A stretch of 64,000 nt of DNA from Sphingomonas sp. OK281. Lineage in GTDB: Bacteria; Pseudomonadota; Alphaproteobacteria; Sphingomonadales; Sphingomonadaceae. A model generated the notes under the pieces. The model was not told the origin of the DNA and ran no database searches. It saw nothing but the letters and a program-made list of their open reading frames with translations. Positions 16,172-25,383 of the stretch are shown here, one piece after another. Where the stretch lies: the NCBI RefSeq assembly GCF_900115295.1, contig NZ_FOVZ01000001.1, positions 1,178,001 through 1,242,000 on the forward strand. The letters run 5' to 3'. Numbering within the stretch: the stretch's first letter is position 1; each line of letters opens with the position of its first letter. Made by a program: the position numbers and the translations under genes.

Positions 16172-17098
16172 ATGCCAGATCATCCCACCCGACGCTCGAC
16201 GCTCGCCCTGCTCGGCGCAGGGATTGCGAGCGGCCTGACGCTTATCGCCTTCGATGATGCGACAGCCGCGTCGCCACCAGCGCCCGCACCTTCGGGCACG
16301 CTCGACCTCGCGACATCGAGCGGGCGGGTCAGCCGGGTCACGCATTGGCGCGCGCGGGATCAACGGGGAACGATCCTGTTCTCGCACGGCGCGCTCTCGT
16401 CACCCGCGAAATACGATGCGTTGATCCTGCCCTGGGTCGATGCGGGTTTCGACGTCTGGGCGCCGCTGCACGTGGATTCGACCGACCACCCCGATACCAA
16501 GGCGTTTCCGGCGCTTAAAAGCTGGGGTGCCAGGATCGAGGATATGCGGGCGCTGTCGGCGCATGTCGGCGGCGTGCATATCTCTGCGGGGCACAGTTAT
16601 GGCGCGTTGACCGCGTTGACGATGGGGGGCGCTCAGGCCGTCGTGCCGATGGGCGTCTCGGGATCGTTGCGCGATCCGCGGACTCGCGCGGTGGTCGCCT
16701 TCTCACCGCCCGGCCTTGCGCCGGGGCTGATCGACGCGGCAGGCTATGCCGCCCTTGCAGTACCGGCGTTGATTCAGACCGGAACCAGCGACGTGCCGCC
16801 CGGCGCGCCGGGGGCTGCGATCGCGGCCGATGCGTGGAAGAACCACCTGCTCGCCTATGACAGCGCGACGGCAGGCGGCGATCGCTTCGCGCTGGTGCTG
16901 GACGGAGCGGATCATTATTTCGGCGGGCTGATCTGTCGTCCGGAACTTCCGGGTCCGCACCAGGCGGCGCAGATGCGTCAGGCGGTGGCGGTGTCGCTAG
17001 ATTTCCTGCGCGGGTTCGGCCTGAGCTTGGCGTCGTCGCGCAAGATATTGCTCGCGCATCTTCGCACGACCGGGCCAGTAATACTTTCCCAGAAGTAA
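16172..17098 (+). CDS. Tat-exported alpha/beta hydrolase
   Basis: 308 residues. The N-terminus has a twin-arginine-type signal (TRRSTLALLGAGIASG), so it is likely exported folded to the periplasm. The nucleophile elbow is AGHSYGA, an oxyanion-type SHGALSS segment precedes it, and the catalytic His is probably in LDGADHYFGG. The overall layout resembles the chlorophyllase/PET-hydrolase-like branch. No Shine-Dalgarno sequence is seen; if TAGCCT at 16160 is the -10, transcription would start near the ATG and the message could be leaderless. The substrate is unknown; an ester processed before uptake is plausible. Confidence 0.8.
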   Translation: MPDHPTRRSTLALLGAGIASGLTLIAFDDATAASPPAPAPSGTLDLATSSGRVSRVTHWRARDQRGTILFSHGALSSPAKYDALILPWVDAGFDVWAPLHVDSTDHPDTKAFPALKSWGARIEDMRALSAHVGGVHISAGHSYGALTALTMGGAQAVVPMGVSGSLRDPRTRAVVAFSPPGLAPGLIDAAGYAALAVPALIQTGTSDVPPGAPGAAIAADAWKNHLLAYDSATAGGDRFALVLDGADHYFGGLICRPELPGPHQAAQMRQAVAVSLDFLRGFGLSLASSRKILLAHLRTTGPVILSQK

Positions 17099-17400
17099 CG
17101 CAGCCGACACCGATCACCGACAAAGCCACGCGTCCGAAGGCATCCCGGCGCATGTCGGTCTCGATCCGCGATCACGCCACGCGCCAGATGGTCCGGTCCG
17201 TTTGCCGCAAGCTGTCACGCGGTTCGCCGCGAACCGGGGACGCCAGCCTTCATGATCTCGTGCGGTTTGGCGAGGCGGCCCGGACAGCCCTCCAACTAGT
17301 TAGTTAATTTGTATTAATTTGGATCAGGCCGATGCCTGAGTTCCGGAACGATCTGCTGACGCCCCTGTTGAGAAGCTAAGAAAAACAGGGCGAAGATGTC
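17099..17400. other. Intergenic stretch, no gene seen
   Basis: No convincing reading frame in either strand. The only notable part is an A+T-rich run near 17296-17325 with a repeated TTAATTTG-like unit, unusual in this G+C-rich background and possibly a promoter for the downstream genes. Confidence 0.4.
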
Positions 17401-17610
17401 GTGACGATAAAGCTTCTCGCTGCAGCGGCGCTGATCGGACCTTCCGGTGCGGCCTCGGCGCAACCCGCTGAACCCACCAACGCGACGTCACTGTCGGTAT
17501 CTCCGCGCCTTGCGCTGCGATCCGCCGCGCTCGGATGGCGAAACGCTGGCCGCCGCGCTGAAGACCACCGCCGCAGCGGTCGGGCCGGTCGCATCACATC
17601 ATCATGCTGA
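17401..17610 (+). pseudogene. Possible remnant of a small secreted protein
   Basis: A GTG-started frame opens with a believable signal peptide (MTIKLLAAAALIG, cleavage after ASA) and about 20 plausible residues. It then turns into an Arg-rich sequence typical of reading out of frame. A neighbouring frame over the second half reads more naturally (GETLAAALKTTAAAVGP), which suggests a frameshift. The product is not recognised. It could also be a chance frame. Confidence 0.25.
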
Positions 17611-17668
17611 AGGCGCCGTAATCCAGGCGGCCTCGATTACCGTTCCCCCACAGGACAGGATAGACGAC

Positions 17669-18250
17669 ATGACGGACGAGACGACCGCTCATACCGACGA
17701 TGCCCCACCGACGACGTGGAAAAAGGGCGATGCCCTGGCGGAGTCGGCAATTCCCGATGAAAAAGGCGGCTCGATCGTCGCGCGCGCCGTGACGATCAAC
17801 CGTCCGGTCGGCGAGGTCTTCGCGTATTTCCGGGACTTCGCGAACCTGCCGACTTTCATGGAGAACGTCGAACGGATCGACATCCTCAGCGACACGCGCT
17901 CGCATTGGGTGGTGAAGGCGCCCGCCGGCAAGACGGTCGAATGGGATGCGATCGTCACCGAAGAGGCGAAGGACCGCGTGATCGCCTGGACGTCCGAGCC
18001 CGGTGCGGATGTCGCGAACAGCGGCCGGGTCGAGTTTCGCGACGCGGGCGCGCGCGGCACGGTCGTCACCGCGACCATCGCCTACGATCCACCCGCAGGC
18101 ATCGTCGGCAAGCTGATCGCCAAGATGTTCCAGCGCGAACCCGCGATCCAGGCACGCCGCGACCTGCGTCGCTTCAAGCAATTGATGGAAACCGGCGAGA
18201 TCGCGACCGCCGCGATGAACCGCAAGCAACGCGAAGAGGAGATGGCCTGA
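17669..18250 (+). CDS. SRPBCC (START/cyclase-like) family protein
   Basis: 193 residues. After a hydrophilic ~40-residue lead, the SRPBCC core begins with [27 protein letters not shown], then [16 protein letters not shown], and ends in a long amphipathic helix with [12 protein letters not shown]. This is the cyclase/dehydrase-type helix-grip fold that binds hydrophobic ligands. The start at 17669 has AGGACAGGA upstream. The next gene follows after 31 bases. In related bacteria such proteins appear beside alcohol dehydrogenases and SDRs in stress cassettes; a lipid or quinone ligand is possible. Confidence 0.8.
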   Translation: MTDETTAHTDDAPPTTWKKGDALAESAIPDEKGGSIVARAVTINRPVGEVFAYFRDFANLPTFMENVERIDILSDTRSHWVVKAPAGKTVEWDAIVTEEAKDRVIAWTSEPGADVANSGRVEFRDAGARGTVVTATIAYDPPAGIVGKLIAKMFQREPAIQARRDLRRFKQLMETGEIATAAMNRKQREEEMA

Positions 18251-18281
18251 TGCGCGGAATTTTTATCGAGGAGCAACGCTG

Positions 18282-19460
18282 ATGCGCGCTCTGGCATGGC
18301 ACGGTAAGCACGACGTCCGCGTCGATACCGTCGACGATCCCGAGATCGTCAATCCCCGCGACTGCATCATCAAGGTCACTGCGACCGCGATCTGCGGCTC
18401 CGACCTGCATCTGTACGACGGCTATATCCCGACCATGCAGGCCGGCGACATCCTCGGCCACGAGTTCATGGGCGAAGTCGTCGAGGTCGGCGCCAAGTCG
18501 ACGCTGAAGAAGGGCCAGAAGGTCGTCGTCCCGTTCACGATCGCGTGCGGCAGCTGCTATCACTGCGGCAAGCACCAGTATTCGGCGTGCGACAATGGCC
18601 TGCCCGCCGACAATCAGGACATCGCGCAGGAACTCTACGGTCAGCCGATGGCCGGCCTGTTCGGCTATAGCCACATGACCGGCGGCTATGCGGGCGGTCA
18701 GGCGGAATATGTCCGAGTGCCGTTCAGCGACGTCGGCCCGATCGTGATCCCCGACGGCGTCGAGGACGAGAAGGTGCTGTTCCTCTCCGACATCCTGCCG
18801 ACCGGCTGGATGGCGGCGGAAAATGCGCAGATCGAGCCGGGCGACACGGTCGCGGTCTGGGGTTGCGGGCCGGTCGGGCTGTTCGCGGTGCAGTCGGCGT
18901 TCCTGATGGGCGCCGAGCGCGTCATCGCGATCGACCACTTCCCGCACCGCCTCGAGCTGGCGAAGAAGTTCGGCGCCGAGACGATCAATTACGAGGAAAG
19001 CGCAGTCTACGAGGCGCTGATGGTGATGACCGGCGGGATCGGTCCCGATGCGGTGATCGACAGCGTCGGGCTGGAAGCACACGGCTTCTTCGTCGACAAC
19101 GTGCTCGACCAGATCAAGGCGTCGACCTTCCTCGGCACCGATCGCGCGCATTCGATCCGCCAGGCGATCATCGCCTGTCGCAAGGGCGGGCGCGTGTCGA
19201 TGCCGGCTGTGTATGGCGGGTTCATCGACAAGTTCCCGCTCGGTGCGCTGATGGAGAAGGGGCTGACGCTCAAGACCGGCCAGACGCACGTCCAGCATTA
19301 CATGCCCGCGCTGCTCAACGCGATCATGGAGGGCAAGATCGACACGACCTTCCTGATCTCGCACCGGATGGACCTGGAGGACGCCCCCAAGGGCTACGAC
19401 ATGTTCAAGAACAACCAGAACGAAGTGACCAAGGTCGTGCTCAAGCCCGGCTTCAATTGA
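18282..19460 (+). CDS. Zinc-dependent alcohol dehydrogenase (formaldehyde dehydrogenase-like MDR)
   Basis: 392 residues. The catalytic zinc ligands are in [12 protein letters not shown] and GHEFMG. The structural zinc site is the four-cysteine segment [15 protein letters not shown]. The cofactor fold is [13 protein letters not shown]. An insertion with [27 protein letters not shown] is typical of the glutathione-independent formaldehyde dehydrogenase-like branch. It would oxidise or reduce small alcohols/aldehydes with NAD(P). A GAGGAG site precedes the ATG. It lies between the SRPBCC gene and an SDR in one direction. Confidence 0.88.
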   Translation: MRALAWHGKHDVRVDTVDDPEIVNPRDCIIKVTATAICGSDLHLYDGYIPTMQAGDILGHEFMGEVVEVGAKSTLKKGQKVVVPFTIACGSCYHCGKHQYSACDNGLPADNQDIAQELYGQPMAGLFGYSHMTGGYAGGQAEYVRVPFSDVGPIVIPDGVEDEKVLFLSDILPTGWMAAENAQIEPGDTVAVWGCGPVGLFAVQSAFLMGAERVIAIDHFPHRLELAKKFGAETINYEESAVYEALMVMTGGIGPDAVIDSVGLEAHGFFVDNVLDQIKASTFLGTDRAHSIRQAIIACRKGGRVSMPAVYGGFIDKFPLGALMEKGLTLKTGQTHVQHYMPALLNAIMEGKIDTTFLISHRMDLEDAPKGYDMFKNNQNEVTKVVLKPGFN

Positions 19461-19474
19461 GAGGATTTGACGAC

Positions 19475-20260
19475 ATGGCCGATAAATTCGCGATCATCAC
19501 CGGCGCCTCGACGGGCATCGGTTTCGAACTTGCCACGCTCGCGGCGAAGGATGGCTACGACATCCTGGTCGTCGCCAACGAAGCGCTGATCCAGGCGGCC
19601 GCCGCCGACTTTAAGCAGTTCGGCACCGACGTCACTGCGGTCGAGGCGGACCTGTCGACGATCGAAGGCGTCGATGCACTGCTGACCGCGACGAACGGGC
19701 GAAAAGTCGACGTGCTGTGTGCCAATGCCGGCCACGGCCTCGGGCACGGCTTTCTCGACCAGACGGTCGACGACTGGCGCAACGTGATCGACACCAACAT
19801 CACGGGCACGCTGTACCTTGTCCAGAAGGTGTTGCCGGCGATGGTCGCACGCAACGACGGCAAGGTGCTGGTGACGGGGTCGGTCGCAGGCTACATCCCG
19901 GGTGCGTTCCAGGCGGTCTATAACGGCTCGAAGGCGTTCATCGACAGCTTCACCGAGGCGCTGCGCAACGAGATCAAGGATGCGGACGGCGTCACCCTGA
20001 CGACGTTGATGCCGGGGCCGGTCGACACCGAGTTCTTCGACCGTGCCGACATGAACGACACCGATGTCGGCACCGATCCGAACAAGAGCGATCCGGTAGA
20101 TGTCGCCAAGGACGGGTGGAACGCGCTGATGAACGGCAAGGCATCGATCTTTTCGGGCTGGAAAACGAAGGTCCAGGGTGTGCTTGCCAACGTCATCCCG
20201 GGGTCGGTTCTCGCCGAACAGCATCGGAAAATGGCCGAACCCGGCAGCGCCAAGGACTAA
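19475..20260 (+). CDS. Short-chain dehydrogenase/reductase
   Basis: 261 residues. Cofactor motif TGASTGIG near residue 10, NAG motif CANAGHG, and active-site Ser and Tyr-x3-Lys in GSVAGYI and YNGSKAF. The C-terminus is extended beyond the core SDR by ~35 residues. The start at 19475 is placed by GAGAGGA and by agreement with the family N-terminus; the longer open frame overlaps the dehydrogenase. It is 14 bases after the alcohol dehydrogenase stop, so the two are probably co-transcribed. Substrate unknown. Confidence 0.87.
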   Translation: MADKFAIITGASTGIGFELATLAAKDGYDILVVANEALIQAAAADFKQFGTDVTAVEADLSTIEGVDALLTATNGRKVDVLCANAGHGLGHGFLDQTVDDWRNVIDTNITGTLYLVQKVLPAMVARNDGKVLVTGSVAGYIPGAFQAVYNGSKAFIDSFTEALRNEIKDADGVTLTTLMPGPVDTEFFDRADMNDTDVGTDPNKSDPVDVAKDGWNALMNGKASIFSGWKTKVQGVLANVIPGSVLAEQHRKMAEPGSAKD

Positions 20261-20292
20261 CCCTGACGGCGACAAGTCCGCGTGATCAGACC

Positions 20293-20316
20293 GTGCTTCG
20301 CCTTCGGGCGGGGCAC
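20293..20316. terminator. Hairpin with TTCG tetraloop
   Basis: A ten-pair stem with two G-T wobbles closes on TTCG, 32 bases after the SDR stop. It probably ends the SRPBCC-dehydrogenase-SDR transcript. Confidence 0.5.
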
Positions 20317-20402
20317 GTTCGATATGGCATATAGGCCATTCCCAATACTTCAGCGGGCGTTTGGCTCACGAACGGTACCTGCCCCCCTCTGAGGCTACGA
20401 CG

Positions 20403-21422
20403 ATGCGTATGAAACTGAAGCCTATCGCCCAACAGGTGATCGTGATCACCGGCGCGTCCAGCGGCATCGGACGCGCAACCGCTATCATGGCGGCATCCCG
20501 GGGTGCGATGGTCGTGATCGCAGCGCGAGGTGAAACCGCGCTGGCTGCGCTTGCCGAAGAGATCGATGCGTTCGGTGGACGAGCGATCGCGATCCCCTGC
20601 GATGTGTCTGATCCGGCATCGATCGGACAGCTTGCCGACACGGCTATCGCACGCTGCGGACGCATCGACACCTGGATCAACAATGCCGGGGTGGCCATTG
20701 CCGCCCGATTGGAGGATCTGCCGCTCGAAGATGCACGGCGGCTGTTCGACGTGAATTTCTGGGGTGTCGTGAACGGCAGCCTGGCCGCCTTGCCGCATCT
20801 CGGCAGGCAGGGGGGCGCTCTTATCAACCTCGGCAGTTTTACGTCGGATGTGGCGGCCCCCTATATGGGCATGTACTCCGCTTCCAAGCAGGCGATCAAA
20901 GGCTATACCGATGCGCTCCGCATCGAGGTCGCGATGGATCGTCGTCCGATTTCGATCACGCTCATCAAGCCTGCACCGATCGCGACCCCGGTCCTCCAGC
21001 ACCAGCGTAACTTGCTCGATCGTCAGGCCACCATGCCGCCGCCGTTCTATCGACCGCAGGATGTCGCGCGGACGATCCTTTACGCGGCCGAGCATCCGGT
21101 GAGGAGCCTGTTCGTTGGTGGAGCGGCGCGGATCGGCAGCATCTTGGGCCAGATGCTCCCCTCCGTTGCGGATGCAGCCGCCGCTATGTCCGCGCAGCAG
21201 ATCTTCAAGACGAACAAGCCACCGGCCCAACGCCCCGATAATCTGTACGAGCCGAGTATCGGGTCGACGGAGCACGGCGACACGCATGGTCATCGCGCCC
21301 GACCCAGCACCTATACGGCGCTGCGAACGCGACCCAAACTGGTAGCCGCGGCCGCGGCGGTGGGCGGCCTTTGGCTGTTCGCAAAAGTGTCGAAGAAGTC
21401 CGATGCCGGCGTGGTCGGCTAG
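20403..21422 (+). CDS. SDR with C-terminal membrane-anchor-like tail
   Basis: 339 residues. The first ~230 form a classical SDR: VITGASSGIGRAT, NNAGVA, LGSFTS and YSASKQAIKGY with the catalytic Tyr and Lys. About 100 further residues end in a polar TALRTRPK stretch and one hydrophobic helix (LVAAAAAVGGLWLFA) followed by KVSKK, suggesting a tail anchor in the inner membrane. Members of this DltE-like group are often linked to stress or lipid changes. It is separated from the previous SDR by a hairpin, so it likely has its own promoter. Confidence 0.82.
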   Translation: MRMKLKPIAQQVIVITGASSGIGRATAIMAASRGAMVVIAARGETALAALAEEIDAFGGRAIAIPCDVSDPASIGQLADTAIARCGRIDTWINNAGVAIAARLEDLPLEDARRLFDVNFWGVVNGSLAALPHLGRQGGALINLGSFTSDVAAPYMGMYSASKQAIKGYTDALRIEVAMDRRPISITLIKPAPIATPVLQHQRNLLDRQATMPPPFYRPQDVARTILYAAEHPVRSLFVGGAARIGSILGQMLPSVADAAAAMSAQQIFKTNKPPAQRPDNLYEPSIGSTEHGDTHGHRARPSTYTALRTRPKLVAAAAAVGGLWLFAKVSKKSDAGVVG

Positions 21423-21626
21423 GCTGGATCGATCGATCACTCGACCGTCTCTTTCGACAGTACTCTGCCTCGCCGCTTCACTCATTCCTTTGAAGAGCTG
21501 ATTTGCCGATGGCAGGACAGTTGGGTGCAGGCGAGGCCGCCCGGCCGCTCCCGGTCCTAAGGTTGATGCCGTGTCACCACCGGCGAGCCGACCGAATATT
21601 GGTATTTTTTTGGTCTGATAATTGAG

Positions 21627-21645
21627 GGTGTAACATTTGGACACC
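21627..21645. promoter_or_regulatory. Inverted repeat GGTGT-N9-ACACC before TonB receptor
   Basis: A five-base dyad in the 272-base gap before the receptor at 21695, next to an A+T-rich GGTATTTTTTTGG stretch. It is a possible operator or promoter element; its short arms could be chance. Confidence 0.25.
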
Positions 21646-21694
21646 AACGGGGTCGTGATCGCCGATTTGGCGGCGCAGAGCTTCTGGGGGGTCC

Positions 21695-24214
21695 ATGCTC
21701 AAATCCGTTCTCGCAACCGGTACCGCGTTCGTGGCGATGTACGCCGCCTTCGCCGTACCCGCTCAAGCCCAGGCCACCGATGCGGTTTCAGCGAAAGCGA
21801 TCGATCCCGTTCCCGCAAGTGGCCAGTCCGCGGCTCCTGACGACGTCAAGGGAGACATCATCGTCACGGGCTCGACGCGCGCGCAACGCCGCTTCGATGC
21901 ATCCTATGCGATCAACGTCGTTTCGCAGGCTGACATCGAAAAGATCGCTCCGGTGAACTTTGCGGACCTGATCGGCCAGTTGCCCGGCTTCCAGACCGAG
22001 ATCACCGGCGGCGAAGTGCAGAACATCTACCGTATCCGCGGCCTGCCGAACGACGGTGGCTTCGTCAGTTTCCAGCAGGACGGCCTGCCGCTGTTCCACG
22101 AGAATGACGGCGTTTTCTTCCGCGGCGACGCGATCCTGAAGCCCGATCTGATGACCGAGCGGGTCGAGGTCGTGCGCGGCGGCCCCGCCCCGGTCTACGC
22201 CAGCTATTCGGGCGCGATCGTCAACGCGATCGAGGTTACGGGGCGCGACGACGTGCGCGGCAAGGCGCAGGTGACGATCGGCGACACCGGTCTCTACCGT
22301 GCCGATATCGTCCAGTCGGGGCCTCTCGGCGGCAAGACCTATTACGCGGTCGGTGGGTTCGTGCGATATCACGACGGCTACCGCGACAATGGCTTTCCGA
22401 ACGACAAGGGCGGGCAGTTCCGGGCCAACATAAAGCACGACCTCGATAACGGCTCGCTGCGGCTCAGCGTCAACTACGTCAACGATCACAACGTGTTCTA
22501 TTTGCCGATCCCGACCGCCGACCCGCGCAATCCGGCGGTCTCGCTGGATCGCTACATCGACTATTTCTCCGGCACGATGAACTCCCCGGCGCTGCGTAAC
22601 GTCGATCTGCGCTACCGCGATGGCGCGGGCGTCGTCCAGAACCAGGCGAGCGACCTTGCCAATGGCCGTCACATGCGGATGATCAACATCGGCACGCAAT
22701 ACGACGCCGAGTTCGACGGCTGGCTGGTCTCCGCCAAGGCCGGCTTCACGATGGGCAAGCTCGACTTCAACGCGTTCTATTCGACGACCAACCCGGTCGA
22801 CGCGAACAGCTTCGCAAGTGGTTACAGCGCACGCGCAACGACGGCGTTCGGTCCGGTCGCGTCGCTGGGCTATGTGCTCGCCGGGACCAACACCGTCTAT
22901 GATCCCTATGCCGCCTCCGGTCTGGTCGTGCAGGGCCAGTACCGCGACATCCATTCGAAATTCTATTCGAACCAGGTCAACCTCTCGGTGGCCAAGAAGT
23001 TCGAGACGGGGTTCGGCAGCCACGATCTAAAGCTCGGCGTGTATGGCAGCCTGTACGGCGAGGACAGCCGGACGATCTACCAGAATTACCTGATCGAGGT
23101 GGCGGGCAAGCCGCGCACGCTCGACCTGGTCGCCTATAACGCCGCCGGAACGCGGATCGGTTCGGTCACCGACAATGGCGTGCTGAACTATGCCGCGACA
23201 CTCACGCGCGGCAATTCGGATGCGAAGATGATCGCGGTGTTCGCCAACGATACGTGGGAAGTGCTTCCGGGCCTCCGGTTCGACGCAGGCATCCGCCACG
23301 AACGCTACAGCTACACGGGGTATGCCGCGCTGACCGGGCAGGCAAATCTCGGCAACGGCGCAACACTGGCGGACGATGCGACGCGCGCGTTTACGGGCAA
23401 CATCATCAACCAGACGGGCAAGCCGCACGTCACCAACTGGACCGCGGGTGCCAATTACGACTTCAACCGGCACATCGGCGTGTACGGTCGCGCCTCGCAT
23501 CTCGAGACGCCGCCGAGCGTGCAGACGGTGATGAGCATCAACCCGACGATCCTGACCACGATCGCCGATCAGTATGAGGCGGGTCTGAAGCTGGCGGCAG
23601 GCCGTTCGTATCTGTACGTCACCGGCTTCTATACCAATTTCGATCCGCTCAACGCCTCGTTCCTGGCATTCGACCCGTCCACCGGGCGCAACGACGTCAA
23701 CATCCCCTTTATCGGCGAAGCGCAGGTCAAGGGTATCGAGTTCGACGGCTCGCTGGTGCTCACCTCGTGGTTCTCGCTCAACGGCGCGCTGACGATCAGC
23801 GATCCGAAGTACAAGAACTTCCAGAGCTCGACCGGCGCCGATCCCGTCCTGGCCGAGGGCAAGCAGATCGTTCGCCAGCCCAAGATCTACGGCAACATCC
23901 GCCCGAGCTTCGACTTCGATCTCGGCGACAACGCCGTCTCGGTCTATGGCCGCTACACGTATATGGGGAAGCGCTTCGTCGACCTGTACAACAATACCGC
24001 GCTGCCGGCGTACGGCACGACCGGGGCTGGCGTGACGGTGCGCCACGGCACGTGGCAGGTGCAGGTGGTCGGCGACAATCTGTTCAACGCGCATGGCCTG
24101 ACCGAAGGCAACACCCGTACCGATCAGTTGAGTGGTCAGGGCAGCGCCGAAGCGATCTACGGCCGCCCGATCTTCGGCCGCAACGTCCGGCTCGTCGTCG
24201 GCAAATCCTGGTGA
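21695..24214 (+). CDS. TonB-dependent receptor 1
   Basis: 839 residues, outer membrane. A signal peptide ends near AQAQA. The TonB-box-like segment DIIVTGS is at about residue 53, the plug has YRIRGLPNDGG and VEVVRGGPAPVYASYSGAIVN, and the beta-barrel ends in a terminal aromatic-containing strand (LVVGKSW). The plug resembles receptors for small organic compounds or siderophores, but the ligand cannot be named. It leads a three-gene operon with a DUF218 protein and an S1/P1-type enzyme, which suggests a phosphorylated or nucleotide-like nutrient (weak inference). Confidence 0.88.
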   Translation: MLKSVLATGTAFVAMYAAFAVPAQAQATDAVSAKAIDPVPASGQSAAPDDVKGDIIVTGSTRAQRRFDASYAINVVSQADIEKIAPVNFADLIGQLPGFQTEITGGEVQNIYRIRGLPNDGGFVSFQQDGLPLFHENDGVFFRGDAILKPDLMTERVEVVRGGPAPVYASYSGAIVNAIEVTGRDDVRGKAQVTIGDTGLYRADIVQSGPLGGKTYYAVGGFVRYHDGYRDNGFPNDKGGQFRANIKHDLDNGSLRLSVNYVNDHNVFYLPIPTADPRNPAVSLDRYIDYFSGTMNSPALRNVDLRYRDGAGVVQNQASDLANGRHMRMINIGTQYDAEFDGWLVSAKAGFTMGKLDFNAFYSTTNPVDANSFASGYSARATTAFGPVASLGYVLAGTNTVYDPYAASGLVVQGQYRDIHSKFYSNQVNLSVAKKFETGFGSHDLKLGVYGSLYGEDSRTIYQNYLIEVAGKPRTLDLVAYNAAGTRIGSVTDNGVLNYAATLTRGNSDAKMIAVFANDTWEVLPGLRFDAGIRHERYSYTGYAALTGQANLGNGATLADDATRAFTGNIINQTGKPHVTNWTAGANYDFNRHIGVYGRASHLETPPSVQTVMSINPTILTTIADQYEAGLKLAAGRSYLYVTGFYTNFDPLNASFLAFDPSTGRNDVNIPFIGEAQVKGIEFDGSLVLTSWFSLNGALTISDPKYKNFQSSTGADPVLAEGKQIVRQPKIYGNIRPSFDFDLGDNAVSVYGRYTYMGKRFVDLYNNTALPAYGTTGAGVTVRHGTWQVQVVGDNLFNAHGLTEGNTRTDQLSGQGSAEAIYGRPIFGRNVRLVVGKSW

Positions 24215-25365
24215 GGCTCGCCTTGGCCCTTGGTGCCGCGATACTCGGCTTTGCGAGCGTGCCTGCCGGGGCCGAGCCGGTCGGCGACCGCGTCATCGGC
24301 GCCTTGTCGCACCGGCTTTTCCCGCTGCTCGACGCGATCGGCACGGAGCCGGGCGGGGTCGAGCGGCTGAAGGCGAAACCGGGCGTCGCGGTCATGTTGG
24401 CGACGCGTGCCGAGCGGCGAGCCGCGTGCGCCGACGACCTCGGCTGCATCACGCAGGCGATGGTCTGGACCCCGTCCGAGACCGCGACCCTAGCCACGGC
24501 GGTACCGGCCGGCACGGCGTATGCCGACGACGGCAGCGCGGCACAGGCTAAACGCGAGATCGAAGGGATCAACGTCGTTCTTCGTACCTTCGGTCTTGGT
24601 CAGGTGCCGCGATACCCCCAGATCGATGGCGCCGGCCCGATCGATCCGATCGAGGTACGCGCGCGATTGCAGGCCGCCGATTGGCTTTCGCGCACTCCTC
24701 GCGCAGGATCGGCTCAAGCGCTCGACACCAGCGTCGACTTCGCGCTGGCGCTGCTCGACGTCAGCGACCGAACCGATGCGATCGGCTTCGATCCGCTGAT
24801 GGGCGGGCTCAACGCCGCTGCCACAAGGCGCGCGAGGTCGCTCGACTGGACGCGGTGGCGCTATAGCGCGATGATCGTCACCGGCGTCGGGCCGGAGACC
24901 CCCGACGCCGCACTGAGCCCGTTCGGCAAATACCACATCCGCCTCGCCGCGGATCGCTTTGCACGAGGCGATATCGCGGTAATCATCCTGACCGGCGGGC
25001 GGGCGCATCCCCGTGGCACGCGCTTCACCGAAGCCGAGCAGATGCGGGCTGCGTTGATCGAACGCTACGGCGTGCCGGCCGACGCGATCGTCGTCGAACC
25101 CTATGCCCGGCACACGACGACCAACCTGCGCAATGCCACTCGCCTGCTTGCCGCGCTGGGCGCACCGCTCGACAAGGATGCGGTGATCGTCTGCAATCCA
25201 GGGCAGAGCGAGACGATCGCCAGCGCCGCCTTTGCGCAGCGCAACCTGGCCGAACTGGGCTATGTTCCCGGCCAGGTCGGTCGGCGGTTGTCGCCGACAG
25301 AACTCGAGTTCCGGCCTTCGCCATTATCCCTGCGCATCGACCCGCGCGACCCCCTCGATCCCTGA
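24211..25365 (+). CDS. Exported YdcF/SanA (DUF218) family protein
   Basis: 384 residues from a GTG start that overlaps the receptor stop by four bases; the first 22 residues are a signal peptide. The C-terminal third is the DUF218/ElyC domain: AMIVTGVGPE, IILTGGRAHP, EAEQM and the ARHTTTNLRNA segment conserved in the family. The N-terminal ~200 residues are extra and not recognised. Most YdcF-like proteins are shorter and membrane anchored, so this long secreted form is unusual. Translational coupling to a TonB receptor suggests a periplasmic role in handling its ligand. Confidence 0.75.
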   Translation: MRLALALGAAILGFASVPAGAEPVGDRVIGALSHRLFPLLDAIGTEPGGVERLKAKPGVAVMLATRAERRAACADDLGCITQAMVWTPSETATLATAVPAGTAYADDGSAAQAKREIEGINVVLRTFGLGQVPRYPQIDGAGPIDPIEVRARLQAADWLSRTPRAGSAQALDTSVDFALALLDVSDRTDAIGFDPLMGGLNAAATRRARSLDWTRWRYSAMIVTGVGPETPDAALSPFGKYHIRLAADRFARGDIAVIILTGGRAHPRGTRFTEAEQMRAALIERYGVPADAIVVEPYARHTTTNLRNATRLLAALGAPLDKDAVIVCNPGQSETIASAAFAQRNLAELGYVPGQVGRRLSPTELEFRPSPLSLRIDPRDPLDP

Positions 25366-25383
25366 TCCCGTCTGGAGCCTGTG

